Source of the DNA: Myxococcales bacterium
GTDB lineage: Bacteria > Myxococcota_A > SURF-8
Direction of reading: 5' to 3'
Assembly (NCBI GenBank): GCA_003598065.1
Contig: QZKR01000079.1
Span: 1 to 64,000, forward strand
Length of the DNA: 64,000 nt
Part shown: one piece after another, positions 34,760-46,360 of the stretch
Position numbering within the stretch: position 1 is the stretch's first letter
How the letters are laid out: every line of letters begins with the position of its first letter
Translations under genes and position numbers: made by a program
Notes under the pieces: model-generated
What the model saw: only the letters and a program-made list of their open reading frames with translations
What the model was told of the DNA's origin: nothing
Databases searched by the model: none

Positions 34760-36454
34760 TCAGGCGTTCATGCTGTCCAGAAACTCCCGGTTGGAGGCCG
34801 TCTTCGTGATCTTGTCGAGCAGAAACTCCATGGCGTCGATCACGGAGAGCGGATGCAACAGCTTGCGCATGATGTACATCTTGTTGAGTTCCTCGACCGG
34901 CATCAACAGTTCTTCCTTGCGCGTCGCCGACTTGTTGATGTCGAGGCAGGGGAAGATGCGCTTCTCCATCAGCCGGCGGTCGAGATGCAGTTCGCTGTTG
35001 CCGGTGCCCTTGAACTCCTCGAAGATCACTTCGTCCATGCGCGAACCGGTGTCGATCAGCGCCGTGCCGATGATCGTCAGCGAGCCGCCCTCCTCGATGT
35101 TGCGCGCCGCGCCCAGAAAGCGCTTCGGCTTGTGCAGGGCGTTGGAATCGACGCCGCCGGAGAGGATCTTGCCGGACGGCGGGACGACCGTATTGTAGGC
35201 GCGCGCCAGACGCGTGATGCTGTCCAGAAGAATGCAGACGTGGCGTCTGTGCTCGACCAGCCGCTTGGCCTTCTCGATCACCATCTCCGCCACCTGGACG
35301 TGGCGCGTGGCCGGTTCGTCGAACGTGGAGGAGATGACCTCGCCTCGCACCGACCGTTCCATGTCGGTCACTTCCTCCGGCCGCTCGTCGATCAAGAGCA
35401 CGATGAGGATGATTTCCGGGTGGTTGGTGGAAATGGCGTTGGCGATGTCCTGGAGCATCACCGTTTTGCCGGCGCGGGGCGGGGAGACCACGAGGCAGCG
35501 TTGCCCCTTGCCCAGCGGCGTCAGCAGGTTGAGGATGCGCGTCGAGTAGTTCTTCTGGGTCCACTCGAGATTGATGCGCTCCAGGGGATACAGCGGCGTC
35601 AGGTTGTCGAAAAGGATCTTGTCCCGCGCCACCTCCGGATCCTCGAAATTCACCTTCTCCACCTTAAGGAGGGCGTAATAGCGCTCGTTCTCTTTCGGCG
35701 GACGGATCTGGCCGGAGATCGTGTCGCCCGTGCGGAGGTTGAAGCGGCGGATCTGCGACGGGCTCACGTAGATGTCGTCGGGGCCGGGTAGGTAGCTGTA
35801 GTCCGGCGACCGCAGAAAGCCGAAGCCGTCGGGCAGGGTTTCCAGCACGCCCTCGGCGTAGATCATGCCTTCCTGGGCGGACTGATGCTGCAGAATGGAG
35901 AAAATCAGTTCCTGCTTGCGCATCCCGGAGGCGCCCTCGATTTTCAGGTTTTGGGCGAGATGCGTCAGCTCTTTGATATTTTTCTCTTTCAGCTCCTTGA
36001 GGTTGATGCGCTTGCCCTGGTACTGCCCGTCGCCGGCGGCGGTCTCCGCCTGACGCTCCTCTTCCTCCTCGGCCGCAGCGGCCGGCGGGGCTTCGGTGGA
36101 AGCTGACGGATCAGCGGGAGTTTGGGCCTCCGACCCTTCGCCCCCTTCCTCCGGCGGCGGAGATTCAGGCCGCGTCTCGTCCGGCTCGCGCCGATCATCG
36201 GCCGGTCGGCGGGGTTCTGAGCCCCGTCGTTCTTCAGGGCCGGCCTCGTCGTTGTCCGGTTGCCCGGAAAGACGCTTGCGCGTCACCTCGCGGAAGCTGT
36301 CTTCCACGTCCTGACGGGAAACCGTGCGCTTTCCAGGTCGTACAACCGTCGAATCCGGGCGAATGATAACGCGCCGGCGGCTTTTTTTGCGCGGATCTCC
36401 GCCGTCGCCGTTCATGCCATTGTTCCCGTTGCCATTAGGGTCGTAGGGTGTCAC
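34760..36454 (-). CDS. rho: Transcription termination factor Rho with extended acidic N-terminus
   Basis: About 564 residues, against 419 in E. coli. The first ~145 residues are a low-complexity, charged extension rich in Glu, Pro, Arg and Asp, as in Rho of several phyla. Then come the Rho N-terminal helix bundle ([19 protein letters not shown]), the cold-shock-like RNA-binding domain ([20 protein letters not shown]) and the hexameric ATPase with Walker [11 protein letters not shown] and Walker [18 protein letters not shown]. Start: GTG 36454 is favoured because GGAGG lies five bases upstream; GTG 36466, four codons earlier, is also in frame. It is preceded by a leader of about 320 bases, in keeping with autogenous control of rho. 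Confidence 0.95.
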   Translation of the reverse strand: MTPYDPNGNGNNGMNGDGGDPRKKSRRRVIIRPDSTVVRPGKRTVSRQDVEDSFREVTRKRLSGQPDNDEAGPEERRGSEPRRPADDRREPDETRPESPPPEEGGEGSEAQTPADPSASTEAPPAAAAEEEEERQAETAAGDGQYQGKRINLKELKEKNIKELTHLAQNLKIEGASGMRKQELIFSILQHQSAQEGMIYAEGVLETLPDGFGFLRSPDYSYLPGPDDIYVSPSQIRRFNLRTGDTISGQIRPPKENERYYALLKVEKVNFEDPEVARDKILFDNLTPLYPLERINLEWTQKNYSTRILNLLTPLGKGQRCLVVSPPRAGKTVMLQDIANAISTNHPEIILIVLLIDERPEEVTDMERSVRGEVISSTFDEPATRHVQVAEMVIEKAKRLVEHRRHVCILLDSITRLARAYNTVVPPSGKILSGGVDSNALHKPKRFLGAARNIEEGGSLTIIGTALIDTGSRMDEVIFEEFKGTGNSELHLDRRLMEKRIFPCLDINKSATRKEELLMPVEELNKMYIMRKLLHPLSVIDAMEFLLDKITKTASNREFLDSMNA

Positions 36455-39057
<2,603 letters not shown>

Positions 39058-39066
39058 GGTTTCCCG

Positions 39067-41121
39067 TCAATTCGCGGCGATCGCGATCAGTTTTGCAGGG
39101 TCGCGACGCGCGGCGTGCTCCCAGATCGCCTCGAAAGCCGCCTCCAGGCGGCCGACGAAGCGTTTCTGATCGAAGAGCGGCGACGCCTCGCGCCGTTCGA
39201 TCAAACGCTGTCTGAGTGAGGGGAGTTCGTCCGAGCGGCGCAACAGCCGCACGGCTTTTTCCTCGTATTCGGCGACGCTCGTCGCCACGAGTTCCGGCGT
39301 TCCGGCGGCGACGGCGAACGCCGCGCCGGTGCGCGCCTGGGGCGTTTCGCCGGCGAGGGTGAGCACCGGCACGCCCGCCCAGGCGCAAAGATAGCTCGCC
39401 GTCCCCGCCGTCAGAACGAACGTGTCCAGCCACAGGTCGGCCCGCGCGTGCGGCCAGAAGCGGGAAAGCGGCTGGCCGTCGTTGAACACGAGCCGTCTGG
39501 GATCGACGCCGCGCATCTCCGCCGCCTTGCGCAGTCGCGTCTCGACGGCGCTGTCGCCGCCCTTGAGCCAGAGAACGGCCTCTGGAGCGCGCGACAGGAT
39601 CCGCATCCAGGCGTCGAAGACGGCGCGGTCGATGCGATAGGCGTTGGCGAAGCAGCAGGCGACGGGCCCGCCTTCCGGCAGGCCGAGCGCGGCGCGCGTC
39701 GGGATCTGGCCGGGCATGCTCATCGACCGCGTCGCCCATTCCGTTTGCGGCAGAAGCACGAGCGTTTCGGCGAAGTGCGCCGCCGCCGCTTCGGGAATGT
39801 TCTCCCGGGCGGTGATGAAATAGCGGATATAGTCCGCGCCGAGGGTGGACGGATAGCCGAGCATGGCCGCCTGCGCCGCCGCCGGACGATAGGCGAGAAT
39901 CTCCGTGCGCGCCCCCGCCGTGTGTCCCGCGAGATCGATGAGAACGTGGACGCCGTCGGCGGCGATGCGCCGCGCCGCCTCGGCGTCGGAGAGACCCGCC
40001 AGACGGATGTAATTATCCGCGCTGCGCACGATCGTCGCCTGCACCGGGTCCTCGCGATTTTGCAGAGCGTAGGCCGAGACGACGTAGCGCGCCCGGTCGT
40101 GATGGGCGAAAAGATCCTGCACGAGAAAGCCCACGGCGTGTTCGGAGAAATCGGGCGAAAGGTAGGCGACGTGCAGGCGTTCCGGACGCGCTCCGGGCAT
40201 AGGCGCGAGGCGCGGGACGTCCTTGGGGACGAGCGTCGCCGCGTGCGCGCGGGCCACGGCGGCCTGAAGCGCATAGGGCCATGGATAGTACAGCGTCTCG
40301 AACGGCAGCGTCGGCGCGGGACGCCCGATCGCGAGCGCCTCATGAGTAAGCGTCGCGAGCGTCGCCGCGGCGCGTTCCAGCGTCTCCCAGTCGCAGAGAT
40401 GGGCGCCGGCGCGGGCAAGCTGGTTGAGGGCGCTCATGTGGCGCGGCGCGGAACGCGCCGCTTCGACGAAGTGGCGTTGCGCCTCGCTCCATTCTTTGCG
40501 CTGCGCCAGACGCAGACCGACGTTGATCTCCGCCTCCGTGTCCTTCGGGCGCAACGCCAAGGCCTGTCGCGCGTGCGCCAGCGCGGCATCGAGATCGCCC
40601 TGGCGCTCGAGGATCGCCGCCAGATTCGTATGCGCCTCCGGTTGGGAAGGGAAAATCGCCAGCGAAGCGCGGTAGTGTTCGACGGCGGACGCAAGTTCGC
40701 CGATGGCTTGCAGGGCCACCGCGAGGTTGTAGTGGGCGATGGCCGACTGCGGGTTGAGACGAACGGCGGCTTGATGATGCTCGACGGCCGAGCGCATATC
40801 GCCCGCGCGCTGGAAAGCCGTGCCGAGGTTGTCGCGCATCTGCGCCGAGTCCGGCGCGAGCGCCACCGCCCGCGCCAGATAATCCATGGCCTCGGCGTGG
40901 CGGCCGATCTGCGAGCAGGCGATGCCGGCCAAGGCCAGGGCGTCGGCGTTTTCCCTGTCCTGAGCGATCAGCGCCTCCAGCCGACGCAGGGCGTCCTGCG
41001 TCTGTCCGGCTTCCAGCGCGGCGCGCGCCTGAGTCAGCGCCGCGCCGCCGTCGGGCCGCCTCGGGGACGGTTTTTCGGTCTGGCCGGTTTTGGGTTTCAG
41101 GCTCACGAAACGACGAGGCAT
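39067..41121 (-). CDS. TPR-containing O-GlcNAc-transferase-like (SPINDLY/GT41) protein
   Basis: 684 residues. Residues about 25-265 are six or so TPR repeats (ADALALAGIACSQIGRHAEA, SAIAHYNLAVALQAIGELAS). Residues about 310-665 match the GT41 catalytic region: RLHVAYLSPDFSEHAVGFL, VHVLIDLAGHTAGARTEILA, RPAAAQAAMLGYPSTLGADY and DLWLDTFVLTAGTASYLCAW. Eukaryotic OGT puts GlcNAc on Ser/Thr of proteins; most bacterial members have unknown acceptors. No signal peptide, so it is cytoplasmic. It is a single gene, convergent with ligA nine bases away. Whether the donor is UDP-GlcNAc or GDP-fucose cannot be decided. Confidence 0.85.
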   Translation of the reverse strand: MPRRFVSLKPKTGQTEKPSPRRPDGGAALTQARAALEAGQTQDALRRLEALIAQDRENADALALAGIACSQIGRHAEAMDYLARAVALAPDSAQMRDNLGTAFQRAGDMRSAVEHHQAAVRLNPQSAIAHYNLAVALQAIGELASAVEHYRASLAIFPSQPEAHTNLAAILERQGDLDAALAHARQALALRPKDTEAEINVGLRLAQRKEWSEAQRHFVEAARSAPRHMSALNQLARAGAHLCDWETLERAAATLATLTHEALAIGRPAPTLPFETLYYPWPYALQAAVARAHAATLVPKDVPRLAPMPGARPERLHVAYLSPDFSEHAVGFLVQDLFAHHDRARYVVSAYALQNREDPVQATIVRSADNYIRLAGLSDAEAARRIAADGVHVLIDLAGHTAGARTEILAYRPAAAQAAMLGYPSTLGADYIRYFITARENIPEAAAAHFAETLVLLPQTEWATRSMSMPGQIPTRAALGLPEGGPVACCFANAYRIDRAVFDAWMRILSRAPEAVLWLKGGDSAVETRLRKAAEMRGVDPRRLVFNDGQPLSRFWPHARADLWLDTFVLTAGTASYLCAWAGVPVLTLAGETPQARTGAAFAVAAGTPELVATSVAEYEEKAVRLLRRSDELPSLRQRLIERREASPLFDQKRFVGRLEAAFEAIWEHAARRDPAKLIAIAAN

Positions 41122-41236
41122 GACTGTAGACCGCCTAAGTCCAAGATGATGCTGCCCGGATTATAGGCGGCAATTCGCAAACACGCCAGAACCCCGGCTT
41201 AAAGTTCTGAAAACTCAAGGACATCCAAGAATTTAC

Positions 41237-41265
41237 TTGACATACACCCGCAAATCCACTAGATA
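41237..41265 (+). promoter_or_regulatory. ffh promoter
   Basis: TTGACA at 41237-41242, 17-base spacer, TAGATA at 41260-41265, 75 bases before the ATG. Confidence 0.6.
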
Positions 41266-41340
41266 AATCGCTCTGCGCGGGGGACGGGGAGGCGGACGTA
41301 TGCGTCCGTTCGGACTCGACGCATCGGAGTGTGTAGTTTT

Positions 41341-42693
41341 ATGTTCGACGCCCTTTCCGACAAACTGGCCGCGACGTTCAAGTCCCTGCGCGGCCGGGGC
41401 AAGCTCAGCGAGCAGAACATCGAGGAAGCCGTCCGCGACGTGCGGATGTCTTTCCTCGAAGCCGACGTCAATTTCAAGGTCGTCAAGCAGTTTATCGCCC
41501 AGGTGAAAGAGCAGGCGCTCGGCGAGACGGTGATGAAATCGCTGTCGCCGGGGCAGCAGTTCATCAAGGTCGTCTACGACAATCTCGTCGAAGTATTAGG
41601 CGGCACGGCCCAAGGCCTCGATTTCGGCCACAAACCGCCGATCTGCATCATGCTTGTCGGCCTGCAGGGCTCCGGCAAAACCACGAGCATCGGCAAGCTG
41701 GCCCGTTATTTGAAGAGCATCAAGCGCCGGCCCTACCTCGTCCCCGCCGACGTTTACCGCCCGGCGGCCATCGAACAGTTGAAGAAGCTCGCCGAGCAGG
41801 TGGACGCGCCGGTCTATCCGACGGAACCTGGCGAACATCCCGTCGTCATCGCCGCCAAGGCGAAAGTGATTGCGGAGACGAAGGGCTACGACACGGTGCT
41901 CATCGACACCGCCGGCCGTCTGCAGATCGACGAAGCGATGATGGCCGAATTGCAGCAGATGAAGCGGGCCATCGAGCCGCACGAGATTCTCTTCGTGGCG
42001 GACGCCATGACCGGCCAGGAGGCGGTCAACGTCGCGGAGAAATTCAACGCCGATCTGGACATCAGCGGCGTGATCCTCACCAAGATGGACGGCGACGCGC
42101 GCGGCGGCGCGGCGCTGTCGATCAAGGCCGTCACCGGCAAGCCCCTGAAGTTCGTGGGCGTGGGCGAGAAGCTGGACGGCCTGGAGGTGTTTCATCCCGA
42201 CCGCATGGCTTCGCGCATTCTCGGCATGGGCGACGTCCTCTCGCTGATCGAGAAAGCCCAGGACGTCGTTCAGAAAGAGGAAGCGGAGGAGATGCAGAAG
42301 AAGTTCCTCAAGGCGAACTTCACGCTGGAGGACTTCTACAAGCAGATGCAGCTCGTCAAGCGCATGGGCTCCATGTCGAGCATCTTCGCGATGATCCCGG
42401 GAATGAAAAAAGTCGCGCAGGCGTTGGAAGAAGGCAAGGAGGGCATGGAGGTCGAGCGCGAATTGAAGCACATCGAAGCCATCATCATGTCGATGACGCC
42501 GGCCGAGCGGCACAACCACGAGATTCTGAACGGCTCGCGCCGCCGCCGCATCGCCGCCGGGTCGGGGACGACGGTGCAGGACGTGAACCGCTTCATCAAG
42601 CAGTTCATGGAGATGCGCAAGATGATGAAGAAGCTGAAAGGCATGGGACCCAAGCAGCTTCTGCGACAATTCGGCCAGTTGGGACAGAACTGA
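41341..42693 (+). CDS. ffh: Signal recognition particle protein Ffh
   Basis: 450 residues. A GTPase that binds 4.5S RNA and signal sequences and delivers ribosomes to FtsY at the inner membrane. N domain (LSEQNIEEAVRDVRMSFLEA), G domain with GLQGSGKTTSIGKLA, DVYRPAAIEQL, DTAGRLQIDEAMM and TKMDGDARGGAALSI, and a Met-rich M domain (MGSMSSIFAMIPGMKK, MRKMMKKLKGMG). ATG 41341 is chosen; an in-frame GTG at 41329 adds four residues. GGAG lies about 11 bases upstream. It heads the conserved cluster continuing with rpsP, khpA, rimM, trmD and rplS. No 4.5S RNA gene was seen. Confidence 0.96.
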   Translation: MFDALSDKLAATFKSLRGRGKLSEQNIEEAVRDVRMSFLEADVNFKVVKQFIAQVKEQALGETVMKSLSPGQQFIKVVYDNLVEVLGGTAQGLDFGHKPPICIMLVGLQGSGKTTSIGKLARYLKSIKRRPYLVPADVYRPAAIEQLKKLAEQVDAPVYPTEPGEHPVVIAAKAKVIAETKGYDTVLIDTAGRLQIDEAMMAELQQMKRAIEPHEILFVADAMTGQEAVNVAEKFNADLDISGVILTKMDGDARGGAALSIKAVTGKPLKFVGVGEKLDGLEVFHPDRMASRILGMGDVLSLIEKAQDVVQKEEAEEMQKKFLKANFTLEDFYKQMQLVKRMGSMSSIFAMIPGMKKVAQALEEGKEGMEVERELKHIEAIIMSMTPAERHNHEILNGSRRRRIAAGSGTTVQDVNRFIKQFMEMRKMMKKLKGMGPKQLLRQFGQLGQN

Positions 42694-42741
42694 CGACACG
42701 CCCCGGCGTGCGAAAAAATCCGGAACGGATGTAGAAAAAGA

Positions 42742-42770
42742 TTGCAAAGAAAACCCTAGCTTGTTAGTGT
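42742..42770 (+). promoter_or_regulatory. rpsP promoter
   Basis: TTGCAA at 42742-42747, 17-base spacer, TAGTGT at 42765-42770, directly before rpsP. Confidence 0.5.
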
Positions 42771-42797
42771 GAAACCATTGGAATAGAGGTAACGATC

Positions 42798-43046
42798 ATG
42801 GCCGTAGCAATTCGCTTGACGCGCACCGGCGCCAAGAAGCAGCCCTATTATCGCATCGTCGCCGCCGATTCGCGCTACGCGCGAGACGGGCGCTTTCTCG
42901 AGCTTCTGGGCACCTACGACCCGAGAGCGACGAGCGGCAAGGTGAAGTACAACGCGGAGCGGATGCGCTATTGGTTGTCGCAGGGCGCCACGCCCAGCGA
43001 CACGGTGCGCAGCCTGCTGAAAGAAGGATTGCCCGCCGCCGGTTGA
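42798..43046 (+). CDS. rpsP: 30S ribosomal protein S16
   Basis: 82 residues, the normal length. S16 sits in the body of the 30S subunit and helps assembly. The sequence starts [20 protein letters not shown] and contains [16 protein letters not shown] and the [19 protein letters not shown] segment typical of the family. It has its own promoter after ffh and leads into khpA. In other bacteria the rpsP-rimM-trmD-rplS order is strongly conserved and the genes are co-transcribed. Confidence 0.97.
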   Translation: MAVAIRLTRTGAKKQPYYRIVAADSRYARDGRFLELLGTYDPRATSGKVKYNAERMRYWLSQGATPSDTVRSLLKEGLPAAG

Positions 43047-43146
43047 CGGCGCGGTTTTGGGTTACAGGCGGAAAAACGGGGGGACCGGGTGTAGACGGTA
43101 ATGCGGATGTGCGTACTCATTCCTTTTTAACGCTGGAGAAATGGAG

Positions 43147-43380
<234 letters not shown>

Positions 43381-43466
43381 GAGCGGGGAGCGTTCGACCG
43401 CCATCGTTGCGGTTGGGCCTCTGCCCGTGACGGACAGGCCTAAAAGGGCTTGTCTTTTTTTTTGGC

Positions 43467-43988
43467 ATGAAACAATACGTCGAAATCGGCCGGATCATGG
43501 GCGCGCACGGCGTGCGAGGCGACCTGCGCGTGGACCCCTACAACCCCGAGTCGGAGTTGTTCGTTCCCGGCGGCGTCGTCTACCTCAGAGAAAACGACGC
43601 CTATCGTTCCTTCCAGATCACGCTTGTCACCGGGGCGACGCGCGGCCTGCGTTTGCATCTTCAAGGCGTCGAGACGTGCGAAGCGGCCAAGGCGCTTTAT
43701 CGCGCCGAGTTGTTCTATCCCCGCGACGCTTTCGCGGCGACGACCGACAACGAAAATTACATCATCGACCTGATCGGCATCGACGTGTTCGACGCCGACA
43801 CGGGCCGGCGTTACGGCAAGCTCTTGGAAATCATCGCCACAGCGGCCAACGACGCCTACGTAGTGGAGGACGGCGGGCGGGAGATCGTTTTTCCCGCCAC
43901 GAAAGACGTGATCGTCGAGGTCGATGTCAAGGCGGGCCGGATGCGCGTCCGGCCGCCGGAAGGACTGCTGGACGTCTATGAGAGTTGA
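43467..43988 (+). CDS. rimM: Ribosome maturation factor RimM
   Basis: 173 residues, family-typical. It binds S19 and aids maturation of the 30S head. The N-terminal domain opens YVEIGRIMGAHGVRGDLRV, and the C-terminal PRC-barrel contains LIGIDVFDADTGRRYGKLLEI, NDAYVVED and ATKDVIVEVDVKAGRMRV. The last codons overlap the start of trmD by 11 bases, so the two are translationally coupled. No good ribosome binding site is visible before ATG 43467. Confidence 0.95.
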   Translation: MKQYVEIGRIMGAHGVRGDLRVDPYNPESELFVPGGVVYLRENDAYRSFQITLVTGATRGLRLHLQGVETCEAAKALYRAELFYPRDAFAATTDNENYIIDLIGIDVFDADTGRRYGKLLEIIATAANDAYVVEDGGREIVFPATKDVIVEVDVKAGRMRVRPPEGLLDVYES

Positions 43989-44721
43989 CATTCTTTCCAT
44001 TCTGCCGGGCACGCTGCATTCCTATCTTCAGGAGGGCATGATCGGCCGCGCCATCCGCGAGGGGCGCCTCGACGTGAACGTCGTCAACGTCCGCGACTTC
44101 GCGCCGCCTCCGCACCGCCAGACCGACGACGGCCCGTACGGCGGCGGGCCGGGACAGGTGATGCGCGCCGCGCCGCTCGCCGGGGCGGTCCGCAGCGTGC
44201 CGCGCTGCAAAAAGAACCTGGTGATTCTTCTGTCGGCGCAGGGCGCGCGTTTCAACGCGAAAACGGCGCGCCGCCTGGCCGGTTGCGAACAGCTGATCCT
44301 CGTTTGCGGCCGTTACGAAGGCGTCGATCAACGTTTCATCGATCGCTGCATTGACGAGGAACTTTCCATCGGCGATTACGTGCTCACCGGCGGCGAACTC
44401 CCGGCGCTGGTGGTGCTTGACGCCGTGGCGCGCTTTGTCCCTGGCGTGCTCGGCAACGAGCAATCGGCCGAAAACGACAGTTTCACCAATGGGTTATTGG
44501 AATACCCGCACTACACCAAACCGCAGGAGTTCGAAGGACTGGCCGTGCCGCAGGTGCTTTTGTCGGGCGACCACGCCGTGATCGCCGAATGGCGGCGGCA
44601 GGAGGCGTTGCGCCGGACGCGCCGGCTGCGGCCCGACCTGCTGACGCCCGACCCCGCCCACCGCCGGCCGGGCCGGGCGACGGTGGTGCTGCGCGGCCCC
44701 GCGGATCGATTGCTAAAATAA
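43978..44721 (+). CDS. trmD: tRNA (guanine-N1-)-methyltransferase TrmD
   Basis: 247 residues. A SPOUT-knot enzyme that methylates G37 of tRNAs using SAM and prevents +1 frameshifting. Visible motifs: MRVDILSILPG, DDGPYGGGPGQVM, LILVCGRYEGVDQRFID, SIGDYVLTGGELPALVVLD, NDSFTNGLLEYPHYTKP and the C-terminal RPDLL segment. The start is ATG 43978 inside the end of rimM; a family-typical N-terminus begins exactly there. The upstream in-frame extension to 43924 is rejected for that reason. Confidence 0.96.
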   Translation: MRVDILSILPGTLHSYLQEGMIGRAIREGRLDVNVVNVRDFAPPPHRQTDDGPYGGGPGQVMRAAPLAGAVRSVPRCKKNLVILLSAQGARFNAKTARRLAGCEQLILVCGRYEGVDQRFIDRCIDEELSIGDYVLTGGELPALVVLDAVARFVPGVLGNEQSAENDSFTNGLLEYPHYTKPQEFEGLAVPQVLLSGDHAVIAEWRRQEALRRTRRLRPDLLTPDPAHRRPGRATVVLRGPADRLLK

Positions 44722-44724
44722 AGC

Positions 44725-44753
44725 TTGCATTTTCCGAACGTTTTCTCTAGCAT
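44725..44753 (+). promoter_or_regulatory. rplS promoter
   Basis: TTGCAT at 44725-44730, 17-base spacer, TAGCAT at 44748-44753. It follows the trmD stop immediately and gives rplS-rnhB a promoter of their own. Confidence 0.6.
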
Positions 44754-44838
44754 ACGATTCCCGTTGCGGCCGGAGCGCGGCCCGCGAAACGACAGACGCG
44801 TTTCAACGAAACGTTGCGATATCAGGAAGGGTTTCGCC

Positions 44839-45213
44839 ATGAAAGCGCAAGAGAAGATCCGCGAGTACGAAAAAAGCCAAATGCGCGCCGATTTGCCGAA
44901 GTTTCACGTCGGCGACCGCGTCAAGGTATTCTGGCGCATTCAGGAAGGCGATCGCCAGCGCCTGCAGCCCTTCGAGGGCCACATCATCCGCATCGCCAAC
45001 GGCAAGAGCCTGCGCACGATGGTCACGGTGCGCAAGGTGAGCTACGGGGTGGGTGTGGAACGCATCTTCCCGATCCACTCGCCGCTGTTGGATCGCATCG
45101 AAATCATCCAGGAAGGCAAGGTCCGCCGCAGCCGTCTCTACTATCTGCGCGGTCTGCGCGGCAAAGCGGCGCGCATCGCGGAGCGGCGCGACAACATCGG
45201 CCAGGACGAATAA
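44839..45213 (+). CDS. rplS: 50S ribosomal protein L19
   Basis: 124 residues, typical length. L19 lies at the 30S-50S interface. The sequence carries LPKFHVGDRVKVFWRIQEGD, LQPFEGHIIRI, TMVTVRKVSYGVGVERIFPI and the C-terminal RLYYLRGLRGKAARI. AGGAAGGG precedes ATG 44839. It ends seven bases before rnhB. Confidence 0.97.
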   Translation: MKAQEKIREYEKSQMRADLPKFHVGDRVKVFWRIQEGDRQRLQPFEGHIIRIANGKSLRTMVTVRKVSYGVGVERIFPIHSPLLDRIEIIQEGKVRRSRLYYLRGLRGKAARIAERRDNIGQDE

Positions 45214-45219
45214 CCCTTC

Positions 45220-45900
45220 ATGTCCAAAGCGCCGGCCCAGCTTGAACTGCTCTGGGACGACGGCGCAAAGCACCCCCGATTGGACGAAATCGAGAAGCGC
45301 GCCCGCGCCAGCGGCTACCTGCGCCTGATCGGCGCGGACGAGGCCGGACGCGGCCCCTTGGCCGGGCCGGTCGTGGCGGCGGCGGTGGCGCTGCCGGACG
45401 GCTTTCGTCTCGACGGCCTCAACGACTCCAAACAGCTTTCCGAGGCCGAGCGGCTGCGCCTCTTTCGGCCGATCCTCAACGCGGCGCGGGCCTGGGCCGT
45501 GGCCTTCGGCTCGCCGGCCGAGATCGACCGCGACAACATCCTGCGCGCCTCGCTCAACGCCATGGCGCGCGCCGTGGCCAAGGCGGAAGGGAAGGGCGAA
45601 TCGTTCGATCTGGTCGTCGTGGACGGCAACCAGGCCCTGCCCTTGAACCGTCCGCAGTGGGCCGTGGTGCATGGCGACGCGCGCTGCATGGCCGTCGCCG
45701 CCGCGTCGGTCGTGGCCAAGGTCGTCCGCGACCTGTGGATGCAGGCCGCCGACAGGCGCTGGCCGGACTACGGCTTCGCGCGCCACAAGGGCTATCCCAC
45801 CTCCGAGCATCGCGCCGCCCTGGCGCGCCTGGGCCCCTGCCCCATCCACAGGAGGACGTTCCGGGGAGTGAGGGAAATACAGCAGACAAAGATAGACTAG
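45220..45900 (+). CDS. rnhB: Ribonuclease HII
   Basis: 226 residues. It removes ribonucleotides from DNA-RNA hybrids. The catalytic Asp-Glu pair is in GADEAGRGPLAGPVVAAAV, with further conserved stretches LNDSKQLSEAERLRLF, VVVDGNQAL, AVHGDARCMAVAAASVVAKV and GFARHKGYPTSEHRAAL. It follows rplS closely, an arrangement common in proteobacteria. The C-terminal end (REIQQTKID) is short and the stop is followed by a shift to AT-rich sequence. Confidence 0.96.
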   Translation: MSKAPAQLELLWDDGAKHPRLDEIEKRARASGYLRLIGADEAGRGPLAGPVVAAAVALPDGFRLDGLNDSKQLSEAERLRLFRPILNAARAWAVAFGSPAEIDRDNILRASLNAMARAVAKAEGKGESFDLVVVDGNQALPLNRPQWAVVHGDARCMAVAAASVVAKVVRDLWMQAADRRWPDYGFARHKGYPTSEHRAALARLGPCPIHRRTFRGVREIQQTKID

Positions 45901-45927
45901 AATGGTAAATCAATTATAATTTTACCG

Positions 45928-45954
45928 TTGACAAACAATATTTTATTGTATAAG
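45928..45954 (+). promoter_or_regulatory. Candidate promoter of the DUF4282-type gene
   Basis: TTGACA at 45928-45933 and TATAAG at 45949-45954, separated by only 15 bases; TAAGTA at 45951 would give 17. It lies in markedly AT-rich sequence. Confidence 0.4.
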
Positions 45955-46025
45955 TAAAAGGTGCTTCGTAAAAATGGTAGTCTCCCCATAAACAAAGCGA
46001 TGACATTGAAAAAAAAGGAGAAACT

Positions 46026-46304
46026 ATGGAAGAGTCTTTTTGGGGCTTTAGAAAGCTTGTGTCTCTTTCTCTCATCAAAATAATCTACGTTCTTGTCGCT
46101 GTACTCGGCTCCTTGGTGGGCTTCTTGGCAGTCCTTTGGAGTGCAGGGGAAATGAGGTTTGGCGCCGCTGTAGGAGGCTTGATTTCCTTGGTTGTCGGCA
46201 ACCTGGTGTGGCGGATCCTTTGCGAAGGGATGATCGTCGTTTTCAGCATCCACGAGACTCTTGTCTCGATTGACAAAAAGCTCCCCAGCGTAAAATCGGA
46301 ATAA
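46026..46304 (+). CDS. DUF4282-type small membrane protein
   Basis: 92 residues, with AAAAAAGGAG before ATG 46026. Two membrane segments (about 17-41 and 48-70) and the pattern FRKLVSLSLIKIIYVLVA ... RILCEGMIVVFSIHETLVSI agree with the DUF4282 family, whose function is unknown. Together with its flanks it is clearly richer in A and T than neighbouring genes, which suggests later acquisition or relaxed composition in a small gene. Confidence 0.72.
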   Translation: MEESFWGFRKLVSLSLIKIIYVLVAVLGSLVGFLAVLWSAGEMRFGAAVGGLISLVVGNLVWRILCEGMIVVFSIHETLVSIDKKLPSVKSE

Positions 46305-46360
46305 GCGAGCGCACCGCCTTAGCTGTATTGCTTATCGTTAGGTATGCGGAGGGAGCATAA

